Assembly: GCA_000934385.1 (NCBI GenBank)
Contig: KN880471.1
Coordinates: 1 to 64,000, forward strand
Length of the DNA: 64,000 nt
DNA from: Cylindrobasidium torrendii FP15055 ss-10
Taxonomy: Eukaryota; Basidiomycota; Agaricomycetes; Agaricales; Physalacriaceae
Direction of reading: 5' to 3'
Shown: positions 23,629-34,005 of the stretch, piece after piece
How the letters are laid out: the number at the start of each line of letters is the position of its first letter
Position numbering within the stretch: position 1 is the first letter of the stretch
Position numbers and translations under genes: made by a program
The notes under the pieces: model-generated
Databases searched by the model: none
Told to the model about the DNA's origin: nothing
Seen by the model: the letters and a program-made list of their open reading frames with translations, nothing else

Positions 23629-25734
23629 TCATCGCATCTTCTTGGCCGCCCCCACCGTCGTATTGTTGACCTGGGAAGAGGTCAGCGCTGGCGCTCATCG
23701 AGCAGAACACATTCTTACTTTAGTCGCAAATCTCAATGAGTTCAAACTCTCTCCCAAATGGCCTATGGTTGGCGACAAATTCAATATCATCTGGGATAGC
23801 GTGAGTTTGGCCAATTGAGAACACAGCAATGAACTCACAAGCGTCTTGCTGGACCCGCCCAGCGAGTACTGCAGAAGATAGGTTAACTTGCTGTTGCGAT
23901 ATGGGATATGCTTCTCCGCTGGTGGTCCCGTCCTCGACGGCGGACGTTCCCCGCGACTCGGTGGCCTGCTTGGCGGCTTCCCGTCCTCCGAAACCGGTGG
24001 AAGCCTCGCCGTTTGACCTCCTGCATCACCCAACGCCGATATCACATCACCCAGCGCACTCAAACTTTTGTTGATATTCTGGGTCTCCTTCAGCCGGTCG
24101 CCACCATGGTTCAGCACCGCCAATCGTTCACTGCCCGCAAGATCCACAAGATTTAACCAACCCTCGCAGACTTCGCCACTCGACTCATTCGTGCCAGTCA
24201 GATGCAGCCTGAAAACGGAATGGCTTCTCGAACTTTGTTCGTTCATGCCGGTACTTGCAACGGTTCGCCGCCGCTTGGCATTCGCCAGCATCTTATTCAC
24301 GTCGTCCTCGCAGGCTAATGGGACTGTACTCATGTTGACCACAGTGGTGGAACGCGTAGGCGCGTCATGGCGAATAGTATATGAAGAGGCGGGAAGAGGG
24401 TTCATGGTGAGGAGGTCGACAATGGATTCGTTGTACTGTAGTCGGGTCAGAGGGAAATGAAGAGCCTTCTTGGTCCACTCACAATTTCGAGATACTGCCC
24501 TTCTAGGGTGTAATGCCAGCCCTTCATCTTGAGGTCTTCTGTGACTTTGAATGTGGCATCGACTGCACGCGGAATCATTCCGCGCGTCTCTGGCGTCTGG
24601 GGAATGAGCGTGAGAAGACATACTTGGGGGACAAGGGTCTGCGCACATCACCGCCTTCCATGGTCCAACTCTTGCCGCTACCAGTTTGGCCATATGCAAA
24701 CACACAAACGTTATATCCATCCACACAACTCTGGACGACACCCTCAACTTCACTCCAGACCTCAGCCTGCTGAGCTTCTGGACGAAATATGCGGTCGAAT
24801 GTGAAGTTGTGGATGTCACGTCGTGCTGCTCCCGTAGCGCTCTCGCTAACAGAAACAACTTTAAGGCTACGCTTGTCCTTGTCGTATTCCATATCGGCGA
24901 GGTCAGATTCATTCAGTGGTGGTCGCACGCGCGCAAAGACGCGGATATTGCCCTGTGGACGTCAGAGGGTGAAGAAATCTGCTATGGACTCCGCACCTTG
25001 AGATCCTGAATGGTGTTGTGCAATTCTCTGCGTATCCGCTCTCCATCCACAACCTCCTGCTTCAGTGCCTCTATCTCCGCGGTTTTCTTCTGTAGTTCTG
25101 CCTCAACCTCGGCAATCTTCTCCTCTCGTTTCCCAAGCGTCCCACGCATGAAATCCAAGTCTGCCTTCAACCAAGTTTCGCGGTCTCGCGTATGTTCAAG
25201 TTCTTTGCGTTCGGTGGCCAGATCCGCCTCAAGCTCCTCCACGCGTTGTTCGGCGCGGCGGACATCGCTCTCAATGTCATATTCTCGCAGAGAACGTGCG
25301 CGTTTCTCCTCTTCGAGTTCGCTCTTGACCCCATTCAGCGCATGCTTGAGATCGCGAACTTCAGAACGGGCCTCGCTCAGATCCCTGGTTAGGTCGGCTA
25401 ACTGGTTGGCACGGGCTGACGTGGTGAGTGTCGGCCCCTTCGGCTTGGTGAGAGGCAGTGGCTTGGATGGGGGCTTTGTCATTGACGTGGATAGTGGTTT
25501 TCTCGACGGGCCACTGGGCGGCTTGGCGGCGCCATTGGGCCTAACCAGTTTGCGATTGCGCGCCTCTTCCTCTGCGTTCTCATTTGCTTTGCGTTTCAAA
25601 GATCCTCGGGTTGTGGTGACATTTCGCGTAACGGGGAGCGCGATGGTAGCGTCCTCGGCGTCGGCTTCGACGAGTGTGGGACCGGCGGGCATGGGAGAGT
25701 CAATACGAGTCCTTGGGACAGGCAATCGGGACAT
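23629..25734 (-). CDS. kinesin-14, C-terminal motor (Kar3/KlpA-like)
   Basis: Minus-end-directed microtubule motor used in spindle organisation and, in yeasts, nuclear fusion. Six exons (25734-24997, 24952-24647, 24596-24483, 24435-23839, 23790-23719, 23670-23629) give 622 residues. Residues 1-105 are basic and Pro/Ser/Lys rich (microtubule-binding tail), about 106-245 form a coiled coil, and 246-610 are the motor. [12 protein letters not shown] marks the neck-motor junction typical of kinesin-14. P-loop GQTGSGKS is at about 334-341. Switch I is [10 protein letters not shown], switch [10 protein letters not shown], and [14 protein letters not shown] is helix alpha-5. Between VISALG and HIPYRN the protein carries an unusual insertion of about 38 residues (loop L12). 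Motor position after the coiled coil excludes plus-end classes. Confidence 0.95.
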
Positions 25735-27919
25735 GCAATGGTATTTCTACAGTGCAGTGAGAAAACATCCATTGTCTCCATACGTGACACGCACCTATCC
25801 CTTTGTGGGTGTGCGAGATTTGAGATTATCTCTGTTGAGAATGAGCACGTTGACATACGATGGGCATACCACGCACCCTCTCTCTCGCAATGTGGGGACC
25901 TTGAAGCTTTTGATGGTTTAACGACGTCTCCTGTTGAAAAGATACTAGCGTGGACTGTCGTGGTAAGAGATCAACTTTCGGTTGGCCTGCGTTCCATGAT
26001 CACGTGAAGTCCCGTCCTCGCGTGTGACATTGTGACTGCTGACCCCACTTTTTGGAAACCAACTATGACAAAAGTTCAACAGCCTTTCACCACTGTTGAT
26101 GAACGTTGATGGCTTGTCTTTGTGCGAGCCACAGCAGCTTGGAACCCGAGTATACCACCAGGCCTCGCGCGCCTGGATAGTTCGCACAAGTGGTTTGACT
26201 TTGGCTTTCCTTGCGACAGGCCAGTGCTCTATCTGCTGGTGGCCCTCAAAATGCCGATCCACTGCAGAATAACAAAACCGCCTCGAGATCATTGATGATG
26301 GAATTCCCAACATCTTCGATGCCCTCACAGTTAGTAAGTAATGGCATAGGCGGATCCCTCCCGATTGTCGTTGGAATTGCTCATTCTGACATTCAATACT
26401 GGAGCTACGGTTTGTCGGATTCCTCGAATTCATCGGGGCTCCTGTGATTTACCTTATGACAGCGACCTCAGAGATGTTACTGCGATAGGGTGTATGATGA
26501 GAACTCCTTTGAGTTCACCTCCATCGCTGTTGGGGGACTGCCGCCTTGCTTCTCTCTTTGTCATTCCGTCAAGTTCGCTCTAGTGTCAGAGTGTGAGACG
26601 ACCAAGTGGCGAGGCACTGAACACCTTCAAAGACTCATGCTCAAGAGTCAAGCCCGAGGCCTCAGGCTTCAGGGCTAACGAACGCCGGACGTGTATCTTG
26701 CCTCTAAATTGGGTTAGTAGGTTGCATCACAAATTGCGCGAGCCGCGTAGCGGTGCTACCGCAGGTCGCCGCACCGCTATCTCCATCGACGTCTATTCGG
26801 TGTTCAACCTCGTCGTCGCATCGGTCCAGCTGCTCAAGGTATCACACGGAGCACAACAGCACCATTTCTTTTCAGCCAAACCTACAAAAGCAGTCGGCCT
26901 GTACTCACGAATCCCCCTGATCACATCGGCGAACTTCTCGTCAAGGCCCGACCCTATGTTGCGGCTTGCCAACCTTCAAGTACGCGCCGTGGACAGCCCG
27001 TAAAGGCGGTGACGTATCTCCCACTCGATGCTAGCACATCCTTAGTGCGCACCGCTCGGCAAGTTTCCGACCAGGTTCTATGCAATTTATCACTTCTGAC
27101 ATAGAATCCAATCAGACCACTGCACAAGCTCACTGACACAGGCATCAATGAGATGTCATATCCAGGGAGTATAAAGCTGCTCGTCGACCATTGTTATCCA
27201 GTAAAGCGCCCTTTTACTTCCTGTCATCGTCGATACTATGTCATCCAACTATGCCTCGCCAAACCTCAGACGTTCCTCCACAAGTAACATACCGAGTACG
27301 CACCTTCCCCAAGCTTTCTTACAACATGGTAACTGATGCGCTCTGGCTCAGCGCATTCGCCAGTGGAAGTTGAATCAGAAAGAGTTCGCGGACAGACTAC
27401 ACCGAGGGTTACTGCTGCGACTGTCCCAGCGGCGACATCACAACTTAGGAGATTTGGGAGATTCCTCCGGAATGTACGCTTTGTTGCTTTGTGGCGGTCA
27501 ACGTCGGATTGCTGATTTGAGCAAGATGCTCTGCTGCTGCTAGAAAGAGCCTTATTGGAACGCAAATAGACCTTTGGACACATTCAAACCCATATCATCG
27601 AGACTGTTTTTGTGCCAAGGAATTCACTAGTCACTTGTAATCACTACTCTAAATCTGATGTTATTTAAAATCTCATTTTTACCCTACACAATTGCTCAAG
27701 GTTATGCTTACGGTACACCCAGCCGAGGATTGAACGTTGATGACCAAGTGAAAGAGGTTCGGTTTTCTGACTCTTTGAATGCCACCCAGACCTGTGTCAC
27801 CACGTTCACGCTTGCCATCTCATTCTGTGTACACAGGTCCATATGATAATAATATATAAACAAGTGCCCGGAGGACTCTCTGGTTCACTTCGTTCACACC
27901 CCCACCCATCTATCCCAAC
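25735..27919. other. gene-poor region with scattered coding-like patches
   Basis: I could not assemble a gene over 2.2 kb. A minus-strand frame at 27266-27583 ends in a protein-kinase-like glycine loop (HVVRKLGEGAYS) directly before a GTATGT donor, but no downstream exon carries the VAxK, HxD or DFG motifs. Minus 25945-26433 and plus 26593-27003 are long open frames without domains. The right end holds the TATA box of the next gene. Confidence 0.35.
27853..27860 (+). promoter_or_regulatory. TATA box of CaaX gene 1
   Basis: TATATAAA 60-67 bp upstream of the ATG at 27920, followed by a C/T-rich leader. Confidence 0.6.
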
Positions 27920-28570
27920 ATGTCAGGACCTTTTCCAATGGGTATGCTGACGCCGCAGCATAGTATGCAAGCAAGTTATCACGGTATGGCCCAGTACTCA
28001 TATTCTGCTACATGTGTGTCTTCTAACTATCCTTTCAAGGCCGCTCATCCGAGTCTGCGAATTCGTGTCAAGAGGGGATATCGAAGCCCGTGCCAGTTCC
28101 CTACATCAGTCGAGAGCCTAGCTCCGTAGCCCATAATGCAAACGAAGACGAACACCACAGTGAAAGTCATTCTGAGACGCGTCCCGTGGCTGAAGATGCC
28201 CATGGTAAGTAAGGAGCAACTCGTTGGCGCTTGGCATGGACATTTCCCAGTCCAACTGAAAGTTTTCAATGCAGCTGACTCGCATCGTACAGAAAGACTC
28301 CCCGTCGGGCCCGAGAATGCGCAGGCCGTTAGAGGGAACGGTCGTAAAAAAAAGACAGCCGCATCCGGTGAAAACATCAGGATTCAGAATGGTCAAAACG
28401 CGATCCAGGATGGTCCCGGCAAGGACCTTAGGGAAGCACCTCCCCAAACGGACGGATCCACCGGTAATCGTCCTTTTAATACCGCCTCTGAGCAACAGAA
28501 GACCCCTTCGTCTGAGGCGTGCTGCCTCAGTGGCTTATGTCCTTGGTGCTCTTCCTGCTGTATAATGTGA
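27920..28570 (+). CDS. small disordered protein with Cys-rich CaaX-like tail (gene 1)
   Basis: Three exons (27920-27983, 28040-28204, 28275-28570) with good donors (GTATGG, GTAAGT) give 174 residues. The body is hydrophilic and probably disordered, with an RKKK patch in the middle. The last 16 residues are CCLSGLCPWCSSCCIM: seven cysteines ending in Cys-Cys-Ile-Met, which fits a CaaX prenylation box with palmitoylation cysteines just before it, as in small GTPases and G-gamma subunits. No GTPase or G-gamma motif is present. A TATA box 60 bp upstream suggests a well-expressed gene. The next gene downstream also ends in a Cys-x-Ile-Met box and has the same first-exon length and phase. Family not recognised; lipidation is inferred. 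Confidence 0.65.
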
Positions 28571-29327
28571 GAGGCTCCGAACCAACAAAAAGCAGGCGCA
28601 TTTAGCTCCAATTATACTACGCAATACATTTTCAGACTCGGAAACTGTGACCATAGATGTCGCCCTTCGTCTGTTTCAAAGCGAAATTTGCTGTATCAAA
28701 GTGCATCGTTTGCAAGTTAGGCGGCTTGACACATCGAACCTACCGTTGCCTAGTGCTTAGAACCTTTGCTTCCCCTGCGAACTCTGGGAAATTATGGTCA
28801 ATTTCTCGCGTTTATAATACTCAACATTATTCATAACCTTGAGTCGCGGAAATGGCGGATATGAACTCGGATGCGTGCGTACTACAGCATATGCGCATAC
28901 ACTCAACGTTGAAGGCGTAGTAAGACTCTGTGAGAGCAATATGAAATCTGATAGCGCGCGTCAATTATTCAGATCACGTTGATGTCGTCCTATTCAACGC
29001 AGACTACATACCGTGCAGGTGTCAGAGTCATAGCCGTAAACAAGTCGTAAAGATGGCACTCAGCTAGCAGGAATAGATGCATAATCGACCGACAATGAGC
29101 TGGCAGCACTAACTCAGTGAGCTGTCTTCCTGGTTCCATCTACACCAGCTTGAAACCGAATGAGTGAAAATGAGTCGCTCATCGCGAATGAGCTTTCCGG
29201 AGCGCCCAACTCCGCCAGCTCATTCTCTTTTTTACCATCTCACTGCCGAGTCACTGTTGTCTATAAACTTGGTAGGCCTACCACCAAAGAATCTCAGCCC
29301 ATCTCTCACCATCTCTCACCACCCCGC
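28571..29327. other. intergenic between the two CaaX genes
   Basis: No gene seen. Contains the TATA box at 29262. Confidence 0.4.
29262..29267 (+). promoter_or_regulatory. TATA box of CaaX gene 2
   Basis: TATAAA 61-66 bp upstream of the ATG at 29328, the same spacing as in CaaX gene 1. Confidence 0.55.
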
Positions 29328-29696
29328 ATGGAAGCACAGTCGAGGTACCAAGATCGCGGAAGCCCAAGGAACTTGGATGGCAGCTTTTCAGGTAGGATCA
29401 TCGCTCGCCCAGTGATAAATGGTAAAGTCGTGTGCAGACGAAAGCCCGACAACGACTGTGACTGGGCGCGCGTCTCCCAATTCAGGAGGAAGTATCCAAC
29501 GTGAGTTAAATTCGTGCCCTGGTTCTTTCAAATCCATAACAATCACTAGGACTTCGAGGAAAGTCGAACAAAAAGAAAACAGCCGAAGGGGAAGGAGAGA
29601 CGCCCATTGTGTGTTACCCTCTGTTCCTCTTGGGAGCTGCCTGTTTGCTCACCAATGCTGAAGTCGAAGTGCTGCTGTGGCTGTGTGATCATGTAG
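29328..29696 (+). CDS. small protein with C-terminal CVIM CaaX box (gene 2)
   Basis: Four exons (29328-29391, 29438-29500, 29550-29608, 29664-29696) give 72 residues. The body is hydrophilic (DESPTTTVTGRASPNSGGS, then a basic GKSNKKK patch). The C-terminus is SKCCCGCVIM: CVIM is a textbook farnesylation box with four more cysteines beside it, a basic-plus-lipid membrane anchor. The first three introns junctions fit; the last acceptor (GCTGAAG) is weak, and reading through instead gives a hydrophobic frame without a CaaX box. Size and CaaX box also fit a lipopeptide pheromone precursor, but the Cys-rich end and the absence of a STE3-type receptor nearby argue against it. First exon is 64 nt, phase 1, exactly as in gene 1. 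Family not recognised. Confidence 0.55.
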
Positions 29697-30441
29697 AAAA
29701 AGAGCGCTGGTGTTGTTTAGCGGTCGTTCTTGTAACTTGCAGCGTTACACACATACATAGAGACCCAGCTGCGTTAAGCAGGACGGTAGTTGCGAGGATT
29801 TTCGTAGTTCGAAGTCAAGTCAAGTGTAGGCACGAAGGGAATGACCTAGATTAGATCTCGATATCGTATCCCCGGCGAGAGACGAGCGTAAATCTGTGGG
29901 TCCATCAGGGCGACCAGCGACGCTATGGTCGACGCCCGTGTTTTCATTCTGGGAAGTGTAAATCTCTGTGGACGAGCGTCAAATGAAGCAGCTCGACAAG
30001 GGGATAGATTGTCGGAGCTGAATACAATATGTCGCACTGTGAGAGCGCAAGTGGCGGGACGATGACAAGACCCTGGCCAGCCCACGCCCAGCCTCCCTGG
30101 CCGGACACGTTGAGAGCACGTGGCCACTGGTAACCGTCGAAATGGTAGGCTCATTTGTCGCATATTTTGCTGCCGCCTCCTTCGTAAAATGGAGCCTCGA
30201 AGTGTGAAGGTCCTCGTCGGTACGGCCGCTCTGTTTTCTCACACAAAGACCCTGCGAAGACCGGTTCGGGCCGCAAACGTCATTGTATTTTGTTGGCCGA
30301 GACGATGCCGCAGCAGGATGCCGAGCCGGTTCGGAGGGAGGCTCCTGTTACAAATACGGCCACCATCTTCCCCACGACCGCACGACACTTCGTACCGACG
30401 CATCGACCGACGCAGTTTTTTCCCACGAAAAAGTACACACT
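29697..30441. other. intergenic upstream of UBC6
   Basis: Short overlapping open frames only; none recognised. Promoter of UBC6 expected near its right end. Confidence 0.35.
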
Positions 30442-31824
30442 ATGGCCAGCAAGGCAGCAAGCAAACGCGTAAGTGGTCATCGGTCTGACGCTCGGCTTTG
30501 GGGCGGTGGGAAAGTGCTCGCGCAGTGACAATAGATGAGATGGAGCGAGAATAGACGACGATGCAAAGTGAACTGGGAGGCAGAATGCCGAGGCCGGGAA
30601 TGTCGCGCCGTAGGGCGAGCACGGGCACCTTCCCACCATATCCATCGACCATGCGACACAAAGGCCAAGGAACTGATTGCCCTACAGCTCAACAAGGAGT
30701 ACATGACCATGCAGAAGGAGCCGCCTCCATTCATCTGGGCTGTGCCCGATGAGAAGAACATTCTCACCTGTGCGTACTATCTTTCGCCTTAGGCTGTGCG
30801 AGATCACGCGCTCCATCTGCATCGTTTGTGAATATCCAGTCTGACCCTTCTGCAGGGAACTTCATTATCGTGCGCTGCCTCTGCGACATGTCCCGCCCTG
30901 GTCGCTAATGCCATATAACGCAGCGTGGTCCTCCCGATTCTCCCTTCACGGGAGGAGAGTATCACGGTGTACTGCTTTTCCCGTCCGAGTATCCGTTCAA
31001 GCCGCCTGGCATCAAGGCTCGTGCCATCTTCACCTTCTATGACCGGGCTACTAACACAGACCGCCAGATGCTCACTCCCTCCGGGCGATTCCAGCCCGAC
31101 AAGAAGATCTGTTTCTCGATGTCTGACTTTCATCCCGGCTCAGTACGTTCAGTCTATCCGACTGCTGAGCATTATGACTGACTTCCGTACAGTGGAACCC
31201 TGCATGGAGTGTTGCAACAATGTGCGTGACCTTGCGTTTCCCGGCATCTACGGACCATTCCAATCTCACCCTCGCGTAGCTTGACCGGCCTGCTTTCTTT
31301 CATGTTGTCAGACGAAATGACAACGGGCAGCGTAACCTCCACGGACGCCCACAAGATGGCATACGCCGCGCGAAGTCATGCATGGAACATTGGCCAGAAC
31401 AGATTTAGGGACGCGTTCCCAGAGGTGCGTTGCCCTTGGACCTCAGCTACTAGAAACTCATTATCCTCTGTAGTACTGTGGCACAACGATGAAGGACCCC
31501 CCGAATATGGGCGAGCGCGAGCGTGGCAAACCGGATGCCGCCAAGGTAGCGGCACCTAGCAATCCAATTCCTGCCCCAGCCCCTACACCTACCTTTGCTG
31601 TCACTGCCGCCGTACCAGACTCTGCGAACGCACCGATACCAAACGACGTGACTTCGAGCACCACTGGGTTAACATCCGCGAAGTCGCCAACGTCCTTACC
31701 ATCCGATCCCGCAGGCGGTCCCGCTCGGGCGTCAGGTTGGATGGCCCTATTCTGGCACAAATGGCGATGGGGTATATTGATCGCTCTAGCTGTGGTCGTC
31801 AGCAAGATATCGAGCGATGCATAG
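30442..31824 (+). CDS. UBC6: ER ubiquitin-conjugating enzyme E2 (Ubc6/UBE2J)
   Basis: Tail-anchored E2 of the ER membrane that works with Doa10-type ligases in ER-associated degradation. Eight exons (30442-30468, 30664-30769, 30856-30869, 30924-31016, 31068-31142, 31193-31221, 31280-31424, 31474-31824) give 279 residues. Features in order: [50 protein letters not shown]; the active-site stretch [12 protein letters not shown] with catalytic Cys95; [18 protein letters not shown]; a Pro/Ala/Thr-rich linker; and a C-terminal membrane anchor ([11 protein letters not shown]) with only six residues after it. Intron 31017-31067 begins with GC, is 51 nt and in frame, so retention would insert 17 residues beside the active site. 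Exon 3 is 14 nt. The long first intron (195 nt) has a weak acceptor. Confidence 0.94.
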
Positions 31825-32323
31825 GCACGCGACGAAGGTCTTTATTTCAACAACTGGCTCCACGCAGGAGCAAAGCAATGAGAGAATATACGCACTGCGG
31901 ACTGGTCTTATTTTTTTGGTAATGTAACATAAACTACTCTACTCTCTTTCCACATCCTTTCACCTTTTTTTGTCACACCATCAATACATAACTTGAAGAT
32001 ATATACCCAAAACAATGTTCCTACGACGACGAACTGGCCGATATGTATGCAGCTTGAAGTGTATTGAAGCTACATATGTTCGAGTTCAGACGTGCGCGCT
32101 ACCGTTGGAGGCAGCTGTTTGCATCTGGACCTACTGAACCTTTATGTTTGCGTCTCGGGAGGCGATCTCGGAACGGACAGCACTATGTAGATGATTTACG
32201 CTCTACCGATGCCGAATCGGGGCGTTCCCCATCTCGATACGACACGGTATACTAGATGGGATCTGAATTCGCCATGTTGGTGGTCGCAAGCATATTGCAC
32301 ATTGGTAGTCTAGTGGTCTTTAT
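31825..32323. other. intergenic, convergent
   Basis: Between the 3' ends of UBC6 (+) and DUF7918 B (-). No gene seen. Confidence 0.4.
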
Positions 32324-33758
32324 TCATTCTACCGGACTGGATTCCTCCTCCTCCATCTCATCCTTGATTGTTTCCTCTTTGGCAGCAAACTCCCTCTTGA
32401 AAGACGGTTGCCTTTTGATGGACGATTCTCTCTTGACAGACGATTCCCTTTTCACAGTCAGCTCCCTCTTGACAGACAACTCCTTGATTGGGGCATTCGT
32501 CTTCGGTGGCGGACAGTTCGACGACCGTCCCGGGGTCGTCAATCTTTGGCCGCCCTTCGCTTTCTTGCACTGCCGTTGGTATCGATATTCAGCTAATTCG
32601 GCCTTGTGTTGGTATTAGTGAGTGCATTCGGCAATACCAACAAAAGAAGAGTCCGCACCTCTAACCGCGCTACTCTAAGGTTAGCCTTAACGTGATGAGC
32701 TTTGGGGTGGACCGGTGAACCAGATAAACAAGGCTCACTTCCATTCTCGCAATCTTTGCCTGGTGAATCTCTTCGTCGTCCTCTTCGTCTTCCATGTCGT
32801 CAATGGGATCCTGAGTACTGCCAATGTCCTCATCTTCGGTATCTGATATCTCGATGACTTCGAGCTCATCAGGAGATTTTCGCTTTCTTGACGAAGTTGG
32901 GAGGTCGCTGCTAGATTGGGTAGAAGTTGGTCGAGGGACAATGCCGTTTGCTTGTAGATATGCTAGTGCACATGTCAGACACTGCCCAAGAACTTGGACA
33001 CAAACTGGGTACTGACATATTGGCCTATATCGAAAGACGACAGTGAGAATATGATCACCGACATTAGCGCTGTAGTGCTGGGCAGACGGAACATCCTTTT
33101 TCTCCCCGAGACTGCGTGCATACTAAGGATCAACAAGTTAAGTAGCACTGGAAGACGGTACATACCCTGCATGATGCGCTACGGGTTTTTTCTTCTCGTG
33201 AATAGCCATTTCTAGTGCTGAAGCATCTTCGATTCCTGGCGCGACCTCGAATTCATGCGGGTCTGTGGATTCCAGGCGATGGTACTCGACACGAATTTCG
33301 CCCATTTCTTTCGATACAGTCTTATCCAGCACCTCATCGTTGTCTTCAAGGCCAGTTATAGAGGAGACGTAGGGAAGGGGTAGGTTTGACCCACCGGTGA
33401 GATTCGTAGGAGAAAAGAGAAGCGGACACTCGGAGGTTTGGGCGACCCTCACGCCTGTGCACTTCAGATTTGAAATGTTTGAGTCCTTTTTGTTGAATAT
33501 TCCCATAATACCAATTCCATCGACATAGAAAAACGCCGCGGTATCATATTCTTGTGTATGGTGCGTCAATTCAACTTGGAAGGCCTAACCCATGAGCCAC
33601 ACTGCAATTGCACCGCCGCAAACGCGGCATACCTTGCCAGACTCAGAAGGGATCCAACAAGATATCTTATTTGTTCCAGCATCGTATTCTGTGTCGTACT
33701 CTGGGAGGTCCGTGTTGTCGACAATGACGCGGGCTGAAATTCCGTTGTGAAGAACCAT
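32324..33758 (-). CDS. DUF7918 protein, copy B
   Basis: Seven exons (33758-33633, 33584-33395, 33343-33166, 33111-33017, 32962-32739, 32685-32659, 32602-32324) give 372 residues. Core motifs match copy A: DLPEYDTEYD, CWIPSESGK, AFFYVDG, PLLFSPTNLT, GEIRVEYHR, HHAGLGEKK, VVFRYRPI followed by LQANGIVPRP. The acidic VIEISDTEDED patch is again SUMO-interacting-like. It is followed by a coiled coil spread over three exons (KIARMEANLRVARLEAELAEY) and a charged tail with five or more VKRE/IKR-type repeats, absent from copy A. Exon 6 is 27 nt. I chose the acceptor CACAAG (32603) for the last exon because the alternative three bases from TTAG ends the protein at once. Start Met aligns with copy A. Function unknown; the gene is intact. 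Confidence 0.85.
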
Positions 33759-33786
33759 GGTGGTCACTGGTTGGGAGGAACTGCAG

Positions 33787-33834
33787 TACAGCATCCGACT
33801 ATTATTGCTCGATCGGGTCGTGAGTTCGAGCCTC
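33787..33834 (+). pseudogene. tRNA-Asn relic
   Basis: Forty-eight bases match the anticodon arm, intron and T arm of the tRNA-Asn at 36150-36230, with four transitions and a 3-base gap in the variable loop. The acceptor stem and most of the D arm do not match, so it cannot fold as a tRNA. It lies 29 bp upstream of the DUF7918 B start codon, on the opposite strand. Confidence 0.7.
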
Positions 33835-34005
33835 TCGATGCGCGATGGCCGGCGCGTTGAGGCATGGGGCCGGCACCGTGCTTCCGAGTATGCTCTGCCG
33901 GCTGTTCCCTGTCCAGCATCCTATCCTATCCTATCTCCGGAGCAGCGCTTTGTTACTTATCTGGTTCAAACTCGGCGCAGAGGGATTCTATATACATATA
34001 TGATG

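Noticed and set aside
28136..28204. Direct start of CaaX gene 1 at 28136 without the two upstream exons
   Set aside because: It reads across a clear GTAAGT donor at 28205 and has no TATA box. The three-exon model with the start at 27920 has consistent phases and a TATA box at the right distance.
31017..31067. Treating the UBC6 51-nt segment simply as coding
   Set aside because: Ubc6 proteins have no residues between PPGIK and MLTPSGRF, and the segment carries a perfect TACTAAC plus CAG. It is annotated as an intron, with retention kept as a finding.
32358..32570. Alternative frame over the DUF7918 B 3' end with VVELSATEDE
   Set aside because: The frame reached through acceptor 32603 continues the coiled coil (ARLEAELAEY) and stays open to the stop at 32324. 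The alternative would need another, unsupported acceptor.
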